Source of the DNA: JACPDH01 sp041671505
GTDB lineage: Bacteria > Acidobacteriota > Thermoanaerobaculia > Gp7-AA8
DNA: 64,000 bases
Assembly (NCBI GenBank): GCA_041671505.1
Contig: JBAZBK010000003.1
Span: forward strand, 1-64,000
Reading direction: 5' to 3'
Below, piece after piece: positions 25,128 through 33,381 of this stretch. The position numbers and the translations under genes were made by a program. Position 1 is the first letter of the stretch. Each line of letters opens with the position of its first letter. The notes under the pieces were generated by a model, which was not told where the DNA came from, ran no database searches, and saw only the letters and a list, made by a program, of their open reading frames with translations.

Positions 25128-25354
25128 CGCCTCTCGTCTTTCGCCTGCCTCACGGAATCATCCGCCTCTGCTTTGTCCGGTAGCCGTTCGTCTGTGATCT
25201 TCATCGACGAGCCCTCAGCGCCCTGTAGCCTACTCATCGCCTTTCGCCTCTCGCCTTTCGCCTGCTTCACACGGTCACCCGTCTCTGGTTCGTCCAGCAG
25301 CCGGTCGTCTGCGATCTTCATCGGCGAGCATTCACCGCCTTGCTGCCTACTCAT
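25128..25354 (-). repeat. Tandem duplications of the four-helix gene's 5' end
   Basis: Two diverged extra copies of the gene start precede the real one: 25354 down to 25238 (117 nt) and 25237 down to 25128 (110 nt). Each encodes MSRxQ-GE-MKI-DxR in the same order as the gene's first codons. The second unit is 7 nt shorter, so its frame stops at the overlapping ATGA of the real start. The units contain the GGCGAAAGGCGAGAGGCG words seen near 24600. Confidence 0.85.
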
Positions 25355-25383
25355 CGCCTTTCGCCTCTCGCCTTTCGCCTGCC

Positions 25384-26061
25384 TCATGGAATGACCCCCC
25401 GCTGTTTCAACGAAACGAACTTATTCATCCCGATGATCAGGTGGTCGACGACTTCGATGCCGAGGAGGTTGCCGGCGTCGACCATTTGTCGGGTGAAGAG
25501 GAGGTCGTCGGCGGAGGGGGAGGGGTCGCCGGAGGGGTGGTTGTGGAAAATGATGACGGAGACGGCGCCTTCGTCGAGTGCGATGCGGAGGATGTCGCGC
25601 GTGGAGACGGTCGTCGCGTTCACCGTGCCGACGTAGATCTCGCGCTCACGGATCGGGCGGCTCTTCGCGTCGAGGAAGACGGCGCCGAGGCGCTCCTGCG
25701 TGTGATGGCCGTAGCGGTGCACGAGCCCGCGCGCAATGCCGACGGGATCGCGCACCGGGTCGCGGTCGCCGTCGGTGTGCGCGGCGAGCCGTCGGCCTAA
25801 CTCGAACGCCGCGGCCAGTCGCGCTGCCTTCGCCTCTCCGACGCCTCGCTCGCGGCGTGCGAGGCTCCAGTCGCGGCGTGACATCCGGACGAGCCCGTCG
25901 CCGAGGAGCGCGCGCGCGACGTCGATCGCGCTCGCCCCCGCGGTGCCCGAGCCGAGGAGCAGGGCGACCAGCTCCGCGTCGGAAAGCGTCTGCGCGCCGT
26001 GACGGAAGAGGCGCTCGCGGGGGCGTTCGTCGAGAGGGAGGTCGGCGATCTTCAGCGACAT
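25384..26061 (-). CDS. radC: RadC-family JAB domain protein
   Basis: 225 residues: an N-terminal helix-hairpin-helix region (QTLSDAELVALLLGSG, RRERGVGEAKAARLAAAFELGRR) and the C-terminal JAB/MPN metal domain with VIIFHNHPSGDPSPSADD. Despite the name, a direct repair role is unsettled; the JAB fold predicts a metal-dependent hydrolase. The ATG lies inside the end of the sirtuin gene (10-base overlap), so they are co-transcribed. Confidence 0.9.
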   Translation of the reverse strand: MSLKIADLPLDERPRERLFRHGAQTLSDAELVALLLGSGTAGASAIDVARALLGDGLVRMSRRDWSLARRERGVGEAKAARLAAAFELGRRLAAHTDGDRDPVRDPVGIARGLVHRYGHHTQERLGAVFLDAKSRPIREREIYVGTVNATTVSTRDILRIALDEGAVSVIIFHNHPSGDPSPSADDLLFTRQMVDAGNLLGIEVVDHLIIGMNKFVSLKQRGVIP

Positions 26062-26804
26062 GCGCCGATCCTCCGCGCGAGCGCTTCGAGCACGGGACGG
26101 GTCGCTGCCGTCGCCGACGAGCGGATCGACGCCGAGAAGGCGCCGGTGAGCGGCGTCTCGTCGGGGTTGATCTCGATCGTCAGCCCGCCTCGCACGAGCG
26201 AGACGAGCCCCGCCGCCGGGTAGACCGTCCCGGAGGTTCCGATGACGATCATGACGTCGGCGGCGGAGGCTTCCGACATCGCGTCGGCGATCAGATCGAT
26301 CGGCTCGCCGAACCAGACGACGTCGGGACGTAGCAGCGAGCCGCACGCGCACCTCGGCGGCAGCTCGGCGGGTGGATCGGGGAACTCGCGCCGGGTCCCT
26401 TCACGGACGCAGCGCGCGCGGAAGATGTTGCCGTGGATCTCGATGAGCCGCCGCGAGCCCGCGCGCACGTGGAGCCCGTCGACGTTCTGCGTGACGAGCG
26501 CATAGCCGCAGGTGCCCTCGACCTCGCGCTCGAACCAGGCGAGCGCCTCGTGCGCGGCGTTGGGAGCAGCCGCGCGGATCAGCCCGCGCCGCCACTCGTA
26601 CCACTCCCACACGAGCAGCGGGTCGCGCGCGAACGCCTCGGGCGTGGCGAGCTCTTCGGGACGGAAGTTTTTCCAGAGCCCGCCTGCGCCCCGGAACGTT
26701 GGTATGCCGCTCTCGGCCGAGACGCCCGCACCCGTCATGACGACGACGCGACGCGGCGCGTCGATTCTCTCGATTCCCTCGATGACACGTTCAAGATCGA
26801 TCAT
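26052..26804 (-). CDS. cobB: Sirtuin, NAD-dependent lysine deacylase (class III-like)
   Basis: 250 residues. NAD-binding GAGVSAESGIPTFR (25-38), TQNVDGLH (105-112), catalytic His124 in IEIHG, and GTSGTVYPAAG near the end. Tyr69 and Arg72 (YEWR) form the YxxR pair that in SIRT5 and CobB binds succinyl/malonyl groups, so desuccinylase activity is predicted beside deacetylation. Only three of four usual zinc cysteines are seen (RARC, RCAC), as in E. coli CobB. Leads an operon with radC. Confidence 0.9.
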   Translation of the reverse strand: MIDLERVIEGIERIDAPRRVVVMTGAGVSAESGIPTFRGAGGLWKNFRPEELATPEAFARDPLLVWEWYEWRRGLIRAAAPNAAHEALAWFEREVEGTCGYALVTQNVDGLHVRAGSRRLIEIHGNIFRARCVREGTRREFPDPPAELPPRCACGSLLRPDVVWFGEPIDLIADAMSEASAADVMIVIGTSGTVYPAAGLVSLVRGGLTIEINPDETPLTGAFSASIRSSATAATRPVLEALARRIGACR

Positions 26805-26865
26805 CTCTTCTGGTCAGAGGAGAGAGGAGGGGAGCACGCGGGAAGGATGGTACCTCGGCGTGCAG

Positions 26866-26960
26866 GAATTGAAAATTGAAAATTGAAAATTGAAAAAAAG
26901 GCCCGCGGATCGGATCACCGCGCGCGCCTTTTTCAATTTTCAATTTCTAATTTTCAATTT
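26866..26960 (-). terminator. Terminator with AAATTG tandem flanks
   Basis: Read leftward after the SurA-type gene, an AAAAAGGCGCGCGCGG / CCGCGGGCCTTTTTTT-type stem (about 26891-26933) is flanked on both sides by tandem ATTGAAAATTGAAA words that pair with each other and lengthen the stem. Same architecture as 4784-4885 with a different word. Confidence 0.75.
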
Positions 26961-27959
26961 CTACTTTGCAGCCTGCACCGTCGGGATCATCTCCGGGAAG
27001 GTGACGATGTACGCCTCCTTGCGAAGGTTCTCGACGTAGGCCTTGTAGTCGCGCTGGAAGGTCTCTTCGCTGGCGTCCTTGCGGAGCTGTTCCTTCACCG
27101 CCTCGAAGCCGGGGACCTCGGAGTCGAAATGCTTCTCGATCTTGAGGATGTGATAGCCGAACTGAGTCGTGATCGGGCCGACGATGTCGCCCGTCTTCGC
27201 GCTGAAGATCGCGGTGTCGAGAAGGCTGATGAGCTCGCCCTTCTTGATCTCGCCGAGCAGCCCGCCGTCAGCCTTGGTCGTCGCATCGGAGAACTGGGCC
27301 GCGAGGAGGGCGAAATCCGATCCGCCGTGCGCCTGCGCCGCGAGCTCGTCCGCCATTCCCTTCTTTTCGACCGCAACCTGACCGCTCGCCCCCTCGGGGA
27401 CCGTGATGACGATCTCGCGCACCTCGGCGCGCTCGGGAAGGCGGTAGGTCTCCTTCTCCGCCTCGTAGCGCGTCTTGAGCTCTTTGTCTGTGAGCTCCGC
27501 GCGTGAGCGCAGCTCGCGGCCGAAAACCTTGTTGGTCAGCAGCGTCTCGCGGAGCCGCGCTTCCATCTGCGCCTTCGTGAGCCCTGCTTCCTTGAGCGAC
27601 GCCTCGAACGCCTCGTCGGAGGTGATCCCGTACTGCGCCTTCAGTCGATTGACGGCGTCCTTCAGCTCGGGTTCGCTCACCGTGATGTTGAGCCGGTCGG
27701 CGCGATCCTTGATGACGAGCTCTTCGACCATGTCATCGAGCAGCCCGTCGCGCGTCCGCTTCTTGCGCGCCTCCGCGTCCGTTTCCGCGGTGGCGGAGCG
27801 GTCGATTTCGACGTACGCCGCGCGAAGCCGCTCCGAGTACTGCGAGCGGGTGATGATGCGGTCGCCGACGCGCGCGACGATGGCCTCCACGACCTCGGCC
27901 GAAGCCGGGATGGAGACGAGGGAAAGGGAAGTCGCGAGCGCAAGAATGGTCTTTTTCAT
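26961..27959 (-). CDS. SurA/PpiD-type peptidyl-prolyl isomerase
   Basis: 332 residues with a signal peptide (MKKTILALATSLSLVSIPASA), an N-terminal chaperone domain (SurA_N: VARVGDRIITRSQYSERL ... LLDDMVEELVI) and a parvulin domain (about 178-270: VREIVITV, FALLAAQFSDATTKADGGLLGEIKKGEL, GPITTQFGYHILKIEKH). A role in folding outer-membrane or exported proteins is expected. The parvulin paralogue at 28039 lies directly upstream, so the pair is probably one operon. Confidence 0.88.
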   Translation of the reverse strand: MKKTILALATSLSLVSIPASAEVVEAIVARVGDRIITRSQYSERLRAAYVEIDRSATAETDAEARKKRTRDGLLDDMVEELVIKDRADRLNITVSEPELKDAVNRLKAQYGITSDEAFEASLKEAGLTKAQMEARLRETLLTNKVFGRELRSRAELTDKELKTRYEAEKETYRLPERAEVREIVITVPEGASGQVAVEKKGMADELAAQAHGGSDFALLAAQFSDATTKADGGLLGEIKKGELISLLDTAIFSAKTGDIVGPITTQFGYHILKIEKHFDSEVPGFEAVKEQLRKDASEETFQRDYKAYVENLRKEAYIVTFPEMIPTVQAAK

Positions 27960-28038
27960 CGTCCAGGTCCTGACGGGCCCGTTCCGGGCCGGATTTTCAG
28001 TAATTCGAACGGTTCCGCAAACAGCGGCGGGGCGCGTC

Positions 28039-28905
28039 TTATTCGTTCGCCGCGCGGGGAAACCCGCCCGTATACGGGAACGGAACCCGTTTCGTCAGAA
28101 TGGTTACCGGGAATTGCTTCCCGGCGAGCCCGATCGTCTCGGCGACCTTCCGGTCGAGCTCTTCCGCCTCGAGCCGGATTCTGATGCTCTCCCGCGCCTG
28201 CTCGAACGGAATCGAGCCGGCGGACGACCGCTCGACGACCTTGAAGAGCAGGAAGACGCTGTCGCTCGCAACGATGCCGCTCACCTGGCCCGGCCCGAGC
28301 GAAAAGATCGCCTGCTCGAAGATCGGCGGGAGCTGTCCGCGGGAGATGAAGCCGATCTCGCCGCCTCGGTCGGCGTTCGGTGCGGTTGAATACTGCTTCG
28401 AGAGCTCCTCGAAGTCGACGCCCGCGCGAAGCTCCGACTGCACCTTCTTCGCCGTAGCCTCGTCGCGTATCAGGATCTGGCGGACTCGTGCCTGCTCTTC
28501 CTGGCGGAACTCGGTCTCGTGCTCGGTGTAGAAGGCGCGAACCTTGTCGTCGGCCGGCTTCTCGACGGCCGCGGTCAGATCCGCCAGCAGGCGCGTGCGG
28601 CGCAGCTCGTCGCGCTTCTCAGTCAGCGTCGAGCCCGGATCGTTGCGCACGGCTTCGGTGACCTTCTCCGCTTCGACTTCGAAGTGCTTCAGGGCGGCGT
28701 ACTCCGAAAGAAGCGCTTCGTCGACGTACTGGTCGAGCAGTGCGCTTGCAGCGATGGGCTGAATCTGCGCGAGCTCGGTGCCGGTGTTCCGCTTGAGGTA
28801 ATGCTTGAACTCCTCGACGCTCACCATGCGCGAACCGATGCGCGCGATCACCCCGGGCGGGACCTTGTCGACCTTTTCGCGACACGCGCCTCCCGCGACG
28901 ATCAT
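28039..28905 (-). CDS. PrsA-type parvulin lipoprotein (start uncertain)
   Basis: 288 residues from ATG 28905. The lipobox VAGGAC comes only eight residues after that ATG; codons upstream read a proper hydrophobic signal (RTPSLLLVAIAMIVAGGAC) back to CTG 28950 with no ATG, GTG or TTG before a stop, and GGAAG lies 7 bases before the CTG. The body has a SurA_N-like helical domain and a parvulin domain (RVRQILIRDEATAKK, FEELSKQYSTAPNADRGGEIGFISRGQLPP). A periplasmic lipid-anchored foldase is expected, likely co-transcribed with the SurA-type gene. Confidence 0.8.
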   Translation of the reverse strand: MIVAGGACREKVDKVPPGVIARIGSRMVSVEEFKHYLKRNTGTELAQIQPIAASALLDQYVDEALLSEYAALKHFEVEAEKVTEAVRNDPGSTLTEKRDELRRTRLLADLTAAVEKPADDKVRAFYTEHETEFRQEEQARVRQILIRDEATAKKVQSELRAGVDFEELSKQYSTAPNADRGGEIGFISRGQLPPIFEQAIFSLGPGQVSGIVASDSVFLLFKVVERSSAGSIPFEQARESIRIRLEAEELDRKVAETIGLAGKQFPVTILTKRVPFPYTGGFPRAANE

Positions 28906-28989
28906 TGCGATCGCGACGAGAAGAAGTGAGGGTGTGCGGGCGAGTCTCAGGGCCGGCTTCCGAGGCGCTGTCAGTCAGGGGAAGTTTAC

Positions 28990-29166
28990 ATCAGGAGGAT
29001 TCTGGATTTCGGATTTCGAATTTCGGATTTCGGATTTGGCTCCGCCCACGTGTGCGATCTCCGCCGTAACGATTGATATCCGAATCGATGTGCTCACGAC
29101 GCTGGTCGAGTGAGTACCGGAACCATACATTCTGGCGAAGCCGAATCCGAAATTCGAAATCCGAAA
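28990..29166. repeat. Intergenic element with GGATTTCGGATTTCG arms
   Basis: Tandem ATTTCGG words at 28993-29039 are complementary to CGAAATTCGAAATCCGAAA words at 29141-29167, about 100 bases apart. The right arm abuts the mfd stop. It belongs to the same architectural class as 4784-4885 and 26866-26960 and may terminate mfd transcription. Confidence 0.6.
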
Positions 29167-32100
29167 TTACTCCGCCGCCTCCAGCTTTCCCAGCACCTGC
29201 CCGATCGCGCCGATGAGCGCGGTTCCCGTCTCCGGCGTCGCGAAGGAGAGGACGCCGCTCGGCGAGAATTTCGCCTGCGGCATCTCGCCGAGGAGCAGCA
29301 GCAGCCGGTTCGGATCAATCTTCGCGCCGCTCATGAACTTGAGCGCGATCTGGCGTCCCTCACGCGCGACGCTCTGCACGCCGATCTGCTGTGCCCTCAG
29401 CTTGAGCCGCACGAAGTCGAGCAGGCGGTCGACGTCCTCGGGGATTGCGCCGAAGCGGTCGCGCATTTCGGCGCGGATCGCGGCGACACGCTCCTCGTCT
29501 TTCGCCGACGCGATCTTCTTGTAGAACATCATCCGGAGGTTCTCGTCGGCGACGTAGTCGCGCGGGATGTAGATGTTGAGGCCGAGGCTCATCGACGTTT
29601 CGACGACCTCTTCGATCTTCTCGCCGCGGAGCTCCGCGATCGCTTCCTCGAGCAGCTTGCAGTACATCTCGAAGCCGACGGCGGCGATCTCGCCCGACTG
29701 CTCGCCACCGAGGATGTTGCCCGAGCCGCGGATCTCGAGGTCGCGCGCCGCGATGCGGAAGCCGGCGCCGAGGTCGGCGAACTCCTGGATCGCCGCGAGG
29801 CGTTTGCGCGCGTCGCCGGAGAGCGCCTTTTCGGAGGGGACGAGCAGGTAGCAGAAGGCGAGGCGGTCGGAGCGCCCGACGCGGCCGCGAAGCTGGTAGA
29901 GCTGCGAGAGGCCGAAACGTTCCGCGTGCGCGATCAGCATCGTGTTGCACGCCGGGATGTCGATGCCGTTCTCGATGATCGTCGTCGCGAGGAGGACGTC
30001 GTGTTTCCGTTCGATGAACGCCATCATCGAGCGCTCGAGCTCCTTCTCGTCCATCTGCCCGTGCCCGACGACGACGCGAAGGCCGGGGATGAGCGTTTCG
30101 AGGTAGTGCTTCATCTCGAAGATCGTGTCGACGCGGTTGTGGACGAAGAAGACCTGGCCGCCGCGGGCGAGCTCGAACTGGATCGCTTCGCTGATCAGCT
30201 CGTCGTTCCAGGAGACGATCGCGGTCTGAATGGCGAGCCGATCCTTCGGAGGCGTCTCGATGACCGAGATGTCGCGAATGCCGGTGAGCGACATGTGAAG
30301 CGTGCGCGGAATCGGCGTCGCCGACATCGAGAGGACGTCGACCGACTTCTTGAACGACTTGAGCCGCTCCTTCTGTGCGACGCCGAAGCGCTGCTCCTCG
30401 TCGACGACGAGAAGACCGAGATCGCGCCACGCGATGTCCTTCGAGAGGAGCCGGTGCGTGCCGACCAGGATGTCGATCTCGCCGACCGCGATCTTCGCGG
30501 CAATTTCTTTTTGCTCCTTCGGCGAGCGGAAGCGCGACATCAATTCGATCTGCACGGGGAACGACGCGAAGCGTCGCAGCAGCGTGCGGTAGTGCTGGTA
30601 GGCGAGAATCGTCGTCGGCGCGAGGATGGCGACCTGTCGCCCGTCCATCGCCGCCTTGAACGCGGCGCGCATCGCGACCTCGGTTTTTCCGTAGCCGACG
30701 TCGCCGCAGAGGAGCCGGTCCATCGGCTTGCGCGACTCCATGTCGTTCTTCACGTCGTCGATCGCCGCCTGCTGGTCGTCGGTCTCGTCGAACTCGAAGG
30801 CGTCCTCGAACTCCTTCTGCCACGGCGTGTCGGGGGCGAACGCGTGGCCGCCGATCATCCGGCGCGTGGCGTAGAGCTTGAGCAGCTCGTCGGCCATGTC
30901 GCGCATCGCCTTCCTGACCGACGCCTTCGTGCGCGCCCAGCTCGTGCCGCCTAACTTATCGAGTTTTGGCGGGTTGTCGGCGCCCCCCGAGTACTTCTGG
31001 ACGAGGTGGAGGCTCTCCATCGGGAGAAGAAGCTTCCCCTTCGACGAGTACTCGATCTCCATCACCTCGCGCTCCGCCTCGCCGAACGGAATGCGCTGGA
31101 GGCCGCGGAACACGCCGACGCCATGGTCGACGTGGACGACGAAGTCGCCGACTTTGAGGTCGCGAAGGTCGGAGAGAAACGCGTCGCTCGTCCGCCGCTT
31201 CGGCGCAGCCTTCCGGTGCGTCGGTGGATCGAAGAGATCCCACTCGGAGATCACCGCGAGCTTCGCCGACTCGAATATGAAGCCGGCCGGGAGTGTGCCT
31301 CCGGTTACCGCGAGAGCCTCACCGGGCGACGACGGATCGTCCTCGTACGGAATCGCGAACTCGCGGAGCAACCGCTCCGCCTTCTCGCGTCCGCCGCGCG
31401 TCGTAATGAAGAGGACGGGACGCAGTCCCGACCCGCGCGCCTTCTCGAGCTCACCGGCGAGCTCCCCGAGGCGGTTCACGAAGCGGGGCGACTCGGGGGC
31501 GCGGACGCGGATCTCCTCGCGACCCGCGTCGCCGGAGTGCAGCGACGAGAGTGCGAGAGGCGCGGAGACGACCCACGAGTGAACGTCGGCCGTCGGTGTG
31601 AGGAGGCGCTCCGGGGCGTAGACGGCGCGTCCGCGCGCGGCTGCTGCCTCGTACTCCGAGCGGAGCATCTGGTCGTACTTGTCGAGCGATCCCTCGATCT
31701 CGCCCGGCTCCATTGGGACGACGAGCCAGTCGCCTCGCGAGTCGAGAAACTCCGCGAGCGAGACGCTGCCCGCGGCGAGATGCGCGTAGAACTCGATGCC
31801 GGGGAATCGTCCTGTCTCCTGGAGTCGGTCGATCTTCTCGGCGAGGTCGCGCTTGTAGAGCGGGTCGTTGAAGTCGAGCGAGAGTCGTCTCGCGAGCGAA
31901 TCGCGCGTCTTCTTCGACAGATCGAAATGGAAGAGCGGATCGATCGAGATCGACTCGAGTGCGTCGCCCGATCGCTGCGTGTCGGTCTCGAACCAGCGGA
32001 TCGACTCGATCGTGTCGCCAAAGAGCTCGACGCGGACCGGCCGGTCGAGGTTCGGAGGAAAGAGGTCGATGATGCCGCCGCGCGCCGCGAAGTCGCCCAC

Positions 32101-32628
32101 CTCGCCAACGAGGTCGGTGCGTGTAAAGCCGTTCTCGACGAGGCGCTCGACGAGCCCGCGAGGGTCGATCTCCGCTCCCGACTCGAGCCGGAGCACGCGC
32201 GCGGCGAGCGCGTCGGAATCGGGAACGCGGTTGTAGAGCGCGCGCGCCGGGACGACGAGGATGTCGACCTCGCCGGCGAGCAGGCTCGCGAGCGCGCGGA
32301 TCTCGTCGCGCTGCACCGCGAGCGACGGATCGACGTCCTGGTACGGAGAGAGCGACGGCGCGGGATAAATCACCACGCGCTCGCTCCGCTCGTGGAAGAG
32401 CCGTAGCGAGTGCTCGAGCTCGGAGAGCCTGGCGTCCGACGGCACGACCACGACGAGCCGCCTTCCGGTCGCCTCCGCGACCGTTGCAAGCAGCAGCGCG
32501 CGCGCCTCGGGGGACGCGCTCGTCACGTTCACCCGCCCGGCGGCGAGCTGTGAGAGCACGCCGGACACTTCGCGCGTCTTCGCGACGGCGTGCCGGAGTT
32601 TGCGGATCAGTTGAGGATTGCGTTCCAA
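29167..32628 (-). CDS. mfd: Transcription-repair coupling factor
   Basis: 1153 residues, the usual Mfd length. Order seen: UvrB-like N-terminal module, the RNA polymerase-interaction domain (LKVGDFVVHVDHGVGVFRGL), a superfamily 2 translocase with Walker A CGDVGYGKTEVAMRAA, DEEQRFGV (Walker B) and ATPIPRTLHMSL, the TRG motif region RGRVGRSDR and the C-terminal regulatory domain. Mfd removes stalled RNA polymerase and recruits UvrA. ATG 32628. Downstream of the vapBC pair on the same strand, separated by only 3 bases from the toxin stop. Confidence 0.96.
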   Translation of the reverse strand: MERNPQLIRKLRHAVAKTREVSGVLSQLAAGRVNVTSASPEARALLLATVAEATGRRLVVVVPSDARLSELEHSLRLFHERSERVVIYPAPSLSPYQDVDPSLAVQRDEIRALASLLAGEVDILVVPARALYNRVPDSDALAARVLRLESGAEIDPRGLVERLVENGFTRTDLVGEVGDFAARGGIIDLFPPNLDRPVRVELFGDTIESIRWFETDTQRSGDALESISIDPLFHFDLSKKTRDSLARRLSLDFNDPLYKRDLAEKIDRLQETGRFPGIEFYAHLAAGSVSLAEFLDSRGDWLVVPMEPGEIEGSLDKYDQMLRSEYEAAAARGRAVYAPERLLTPTADVHSWVVSAPLALSSLHSGDAGREEIRVRAPESPRFVNRLGELAGELEKARGSGLRPVLFITTRGGREKAERLLREFAIPYEDDPSSPGEALAVTGGTLPAGFIFESAKLAVISEWDLFDPPTHRKAAPKRRTSDAFLSDLRDLKVGDFVVHVDHGVGVFRGLQRIPFGEAEREVMEIEYSSKGKLLLPMESLHLVQKYSGGADNPPKLDKLGGTSWARTKASVRKAMRDMADELLKLYATRRMIGGHAFAPDTPWQKEFEDAFEFDETDDQQAAIDDVKNDMESRKPMDRLLCGDVGYGKTEVAMRAAFKAAMDGRQVAILAPTTILAYQHYRTLLRRFASFPVQIELMSRFRSPKEQKEIAAKIAVGEIDILVGTHRLLSKDIAWRDLGLLVVDEEQRFGVAQKERLKSFKKSVDVLSMSATPIPRTLHMSLTGIRDISVIETPPKDRLAIQTAIVSWNDELISEAIQFELARGGQVFFVHNRVDTIFEMKHYLETLIPGLRVVVGHGQMDEKELERSMMAFIERKHDVLLATTIIENGIDIPACNTMLIAHAERFGLSQLYQLRGRVGRSDRLAFCYLLVPSEKALSGDARKRLAAIQEFADLGAGFRIAARDLEIRGSGNILGGEQSGEIAAVGFEMYCKLLEEAIAELRGEKIEEVVETSMSLGLNIYIPRDYVADENLRMMFYKKIASAKDEERVAAIRAEMRDRFGAIPEDVDRLLDFVRLKLRAQQIGVQSVAREGRQIALKFMSGAKIDPNRLLLLLGEMPQAKFSPSGVLSFATPETGTALIGAIGQVLGKLEAAE

Positions 32629-32631
32629 GGA

Positions 32632-33075
32632 TCACGACCGATGGCGAACGGGATCGACGACTTCGAGAAACGTGAATCTGTGAAAGTCCATGTCACGAGT
32701 GCAGATGCGACGGATTCCATGCTCGCGCATCAGGATCGCGGTGTGCGCATCATGCATGAGATTGCCGGTCAAGTGCGGCACGTCGGCAAGCACCTGACCC
32801 GCAATTTCGGCATGCGTCGGAGTCGGGACGAGGATGTCGAGACCCGGCGACGCGAGGAGCGCAGTCACGAACTGCCAGGCGGTCTTGACGCTCCAGGGTT
32901 TGCGCATCACCCGAGGGTGGGTGGTGACTCGCAGGAACTCGTAGAGAACCGGCCAGGTGGTGTACCACGCCCCGGCCTGGGCACGCTGGCTCTCCAGCCA
33001 TGCGTGGCAGGGCGCGTGGAATTCCGAGTCGGTGTTCGCCGCGTCGATGAGCACGTTGGTGTCGACGAGAAGCAT
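32632..33075 (-). CDS. vapC: PIN-domain toxin (VapC)
   Basis: 147-residue PIN domain: MLLVDTNVLIDA supplies the first acidic metal ligand, YEFLRV a second, and HDAHTAILMREHGIRRICTRDMDF the C-terminal acidic set. VapC toxins are RNases that cut tRNA or rRNA. Its ATG overlaps the antitoxin TGA (ATGA), the usual coupled layout. Confidence 0.9.
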   Translation of the reverse strand: MLLVDTNVLIDAANTDSEFHAPCHAWLESQRAQAGAWYTTWPVLYEFLRVTTHPRVMRKPWSVKTAWQFVTALLASPGLDILVPTPTHAEIAGQVLADVPHLTGNLMHDAHTAILMREHGIRRICTRDMDFHRFTFLEVVDPVRHRS

Positions 33076-33302
33076 CAGCCCTCTTCCATGGCGCGGTAGA
33101 GCGCGTCGCGATCCGCGATGTCGACGAGCGGAGCGCCGCCGCGAAACGTCGGAAGCGGAGGGAGCTCCTCGCGCGTCTTGCGCGACCGGAAGAGCATGCG
33201 AAGCGCCGTCTCGACGAGCTCCGACATCGTCCGGCCCTGACGGGCAGCCTCCCGCTTGAGCTGCGACATGACGGTGTCGTCGATATTTAGAGTCGTCTTC
33301 AT
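33075..33302 (-). CDS. vapB: Ribbon-helix-helix antitoxin (VapB)
   Basis: 75 residues from ATG 33302: an RHH domain (MKTTLNIDDTVMSQLKREAARQGRTM) followed by a C-terminal tail (EELPPLPTFRGGAPLVD) that would occupy the toxin active site. An earlier ATG in frame passes through the operator and is not used. It should repress its own operon through the dyad at 33311-33327. Confidence 0.88.
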   Translation of the reverse strand: MKTTLNIDDTVMSQLKREAARQGRTMSELVETALRMLFRSRKTREELPPLPTFRGGAPLVDIADRDALYRAMEEG

Positions 33303-33310
33303 ATGGAAAA

Positions 33311-33327
33311 CCATACGTTCAGTATGG
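33311..33327. promoter_or_regulatory. vapBC operator dyad
   Basis: CCATAC-GTTCA-GTATGG is a perfect 6-bp dyad beginning 9 bases upstream of the vapB ATG. It is nested in a wider CATAT...ATATG symmetry (33299-33333), as expected for an RHH antitoxin operator. Confidence 0.7.
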
Positions 33328-33381
33328 CGATATGTCAATTGGTCGGTCAGCGAGTGCCCTGCGACCCCCCCGGTGGCCTGC

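Noticed and set aside
25128..25387. A possible CRISPR array
   Set aside because: Only two to three long (110-117 nt) diverged units, which are duplicated gene starts; there are no short uniform repeats with unique spacers or cas genes.
29110..30954. A 614-codon plus-strand frame over mfd
   Set aside because: Antisense to conserved Mfd translocase motifs and without any domain.
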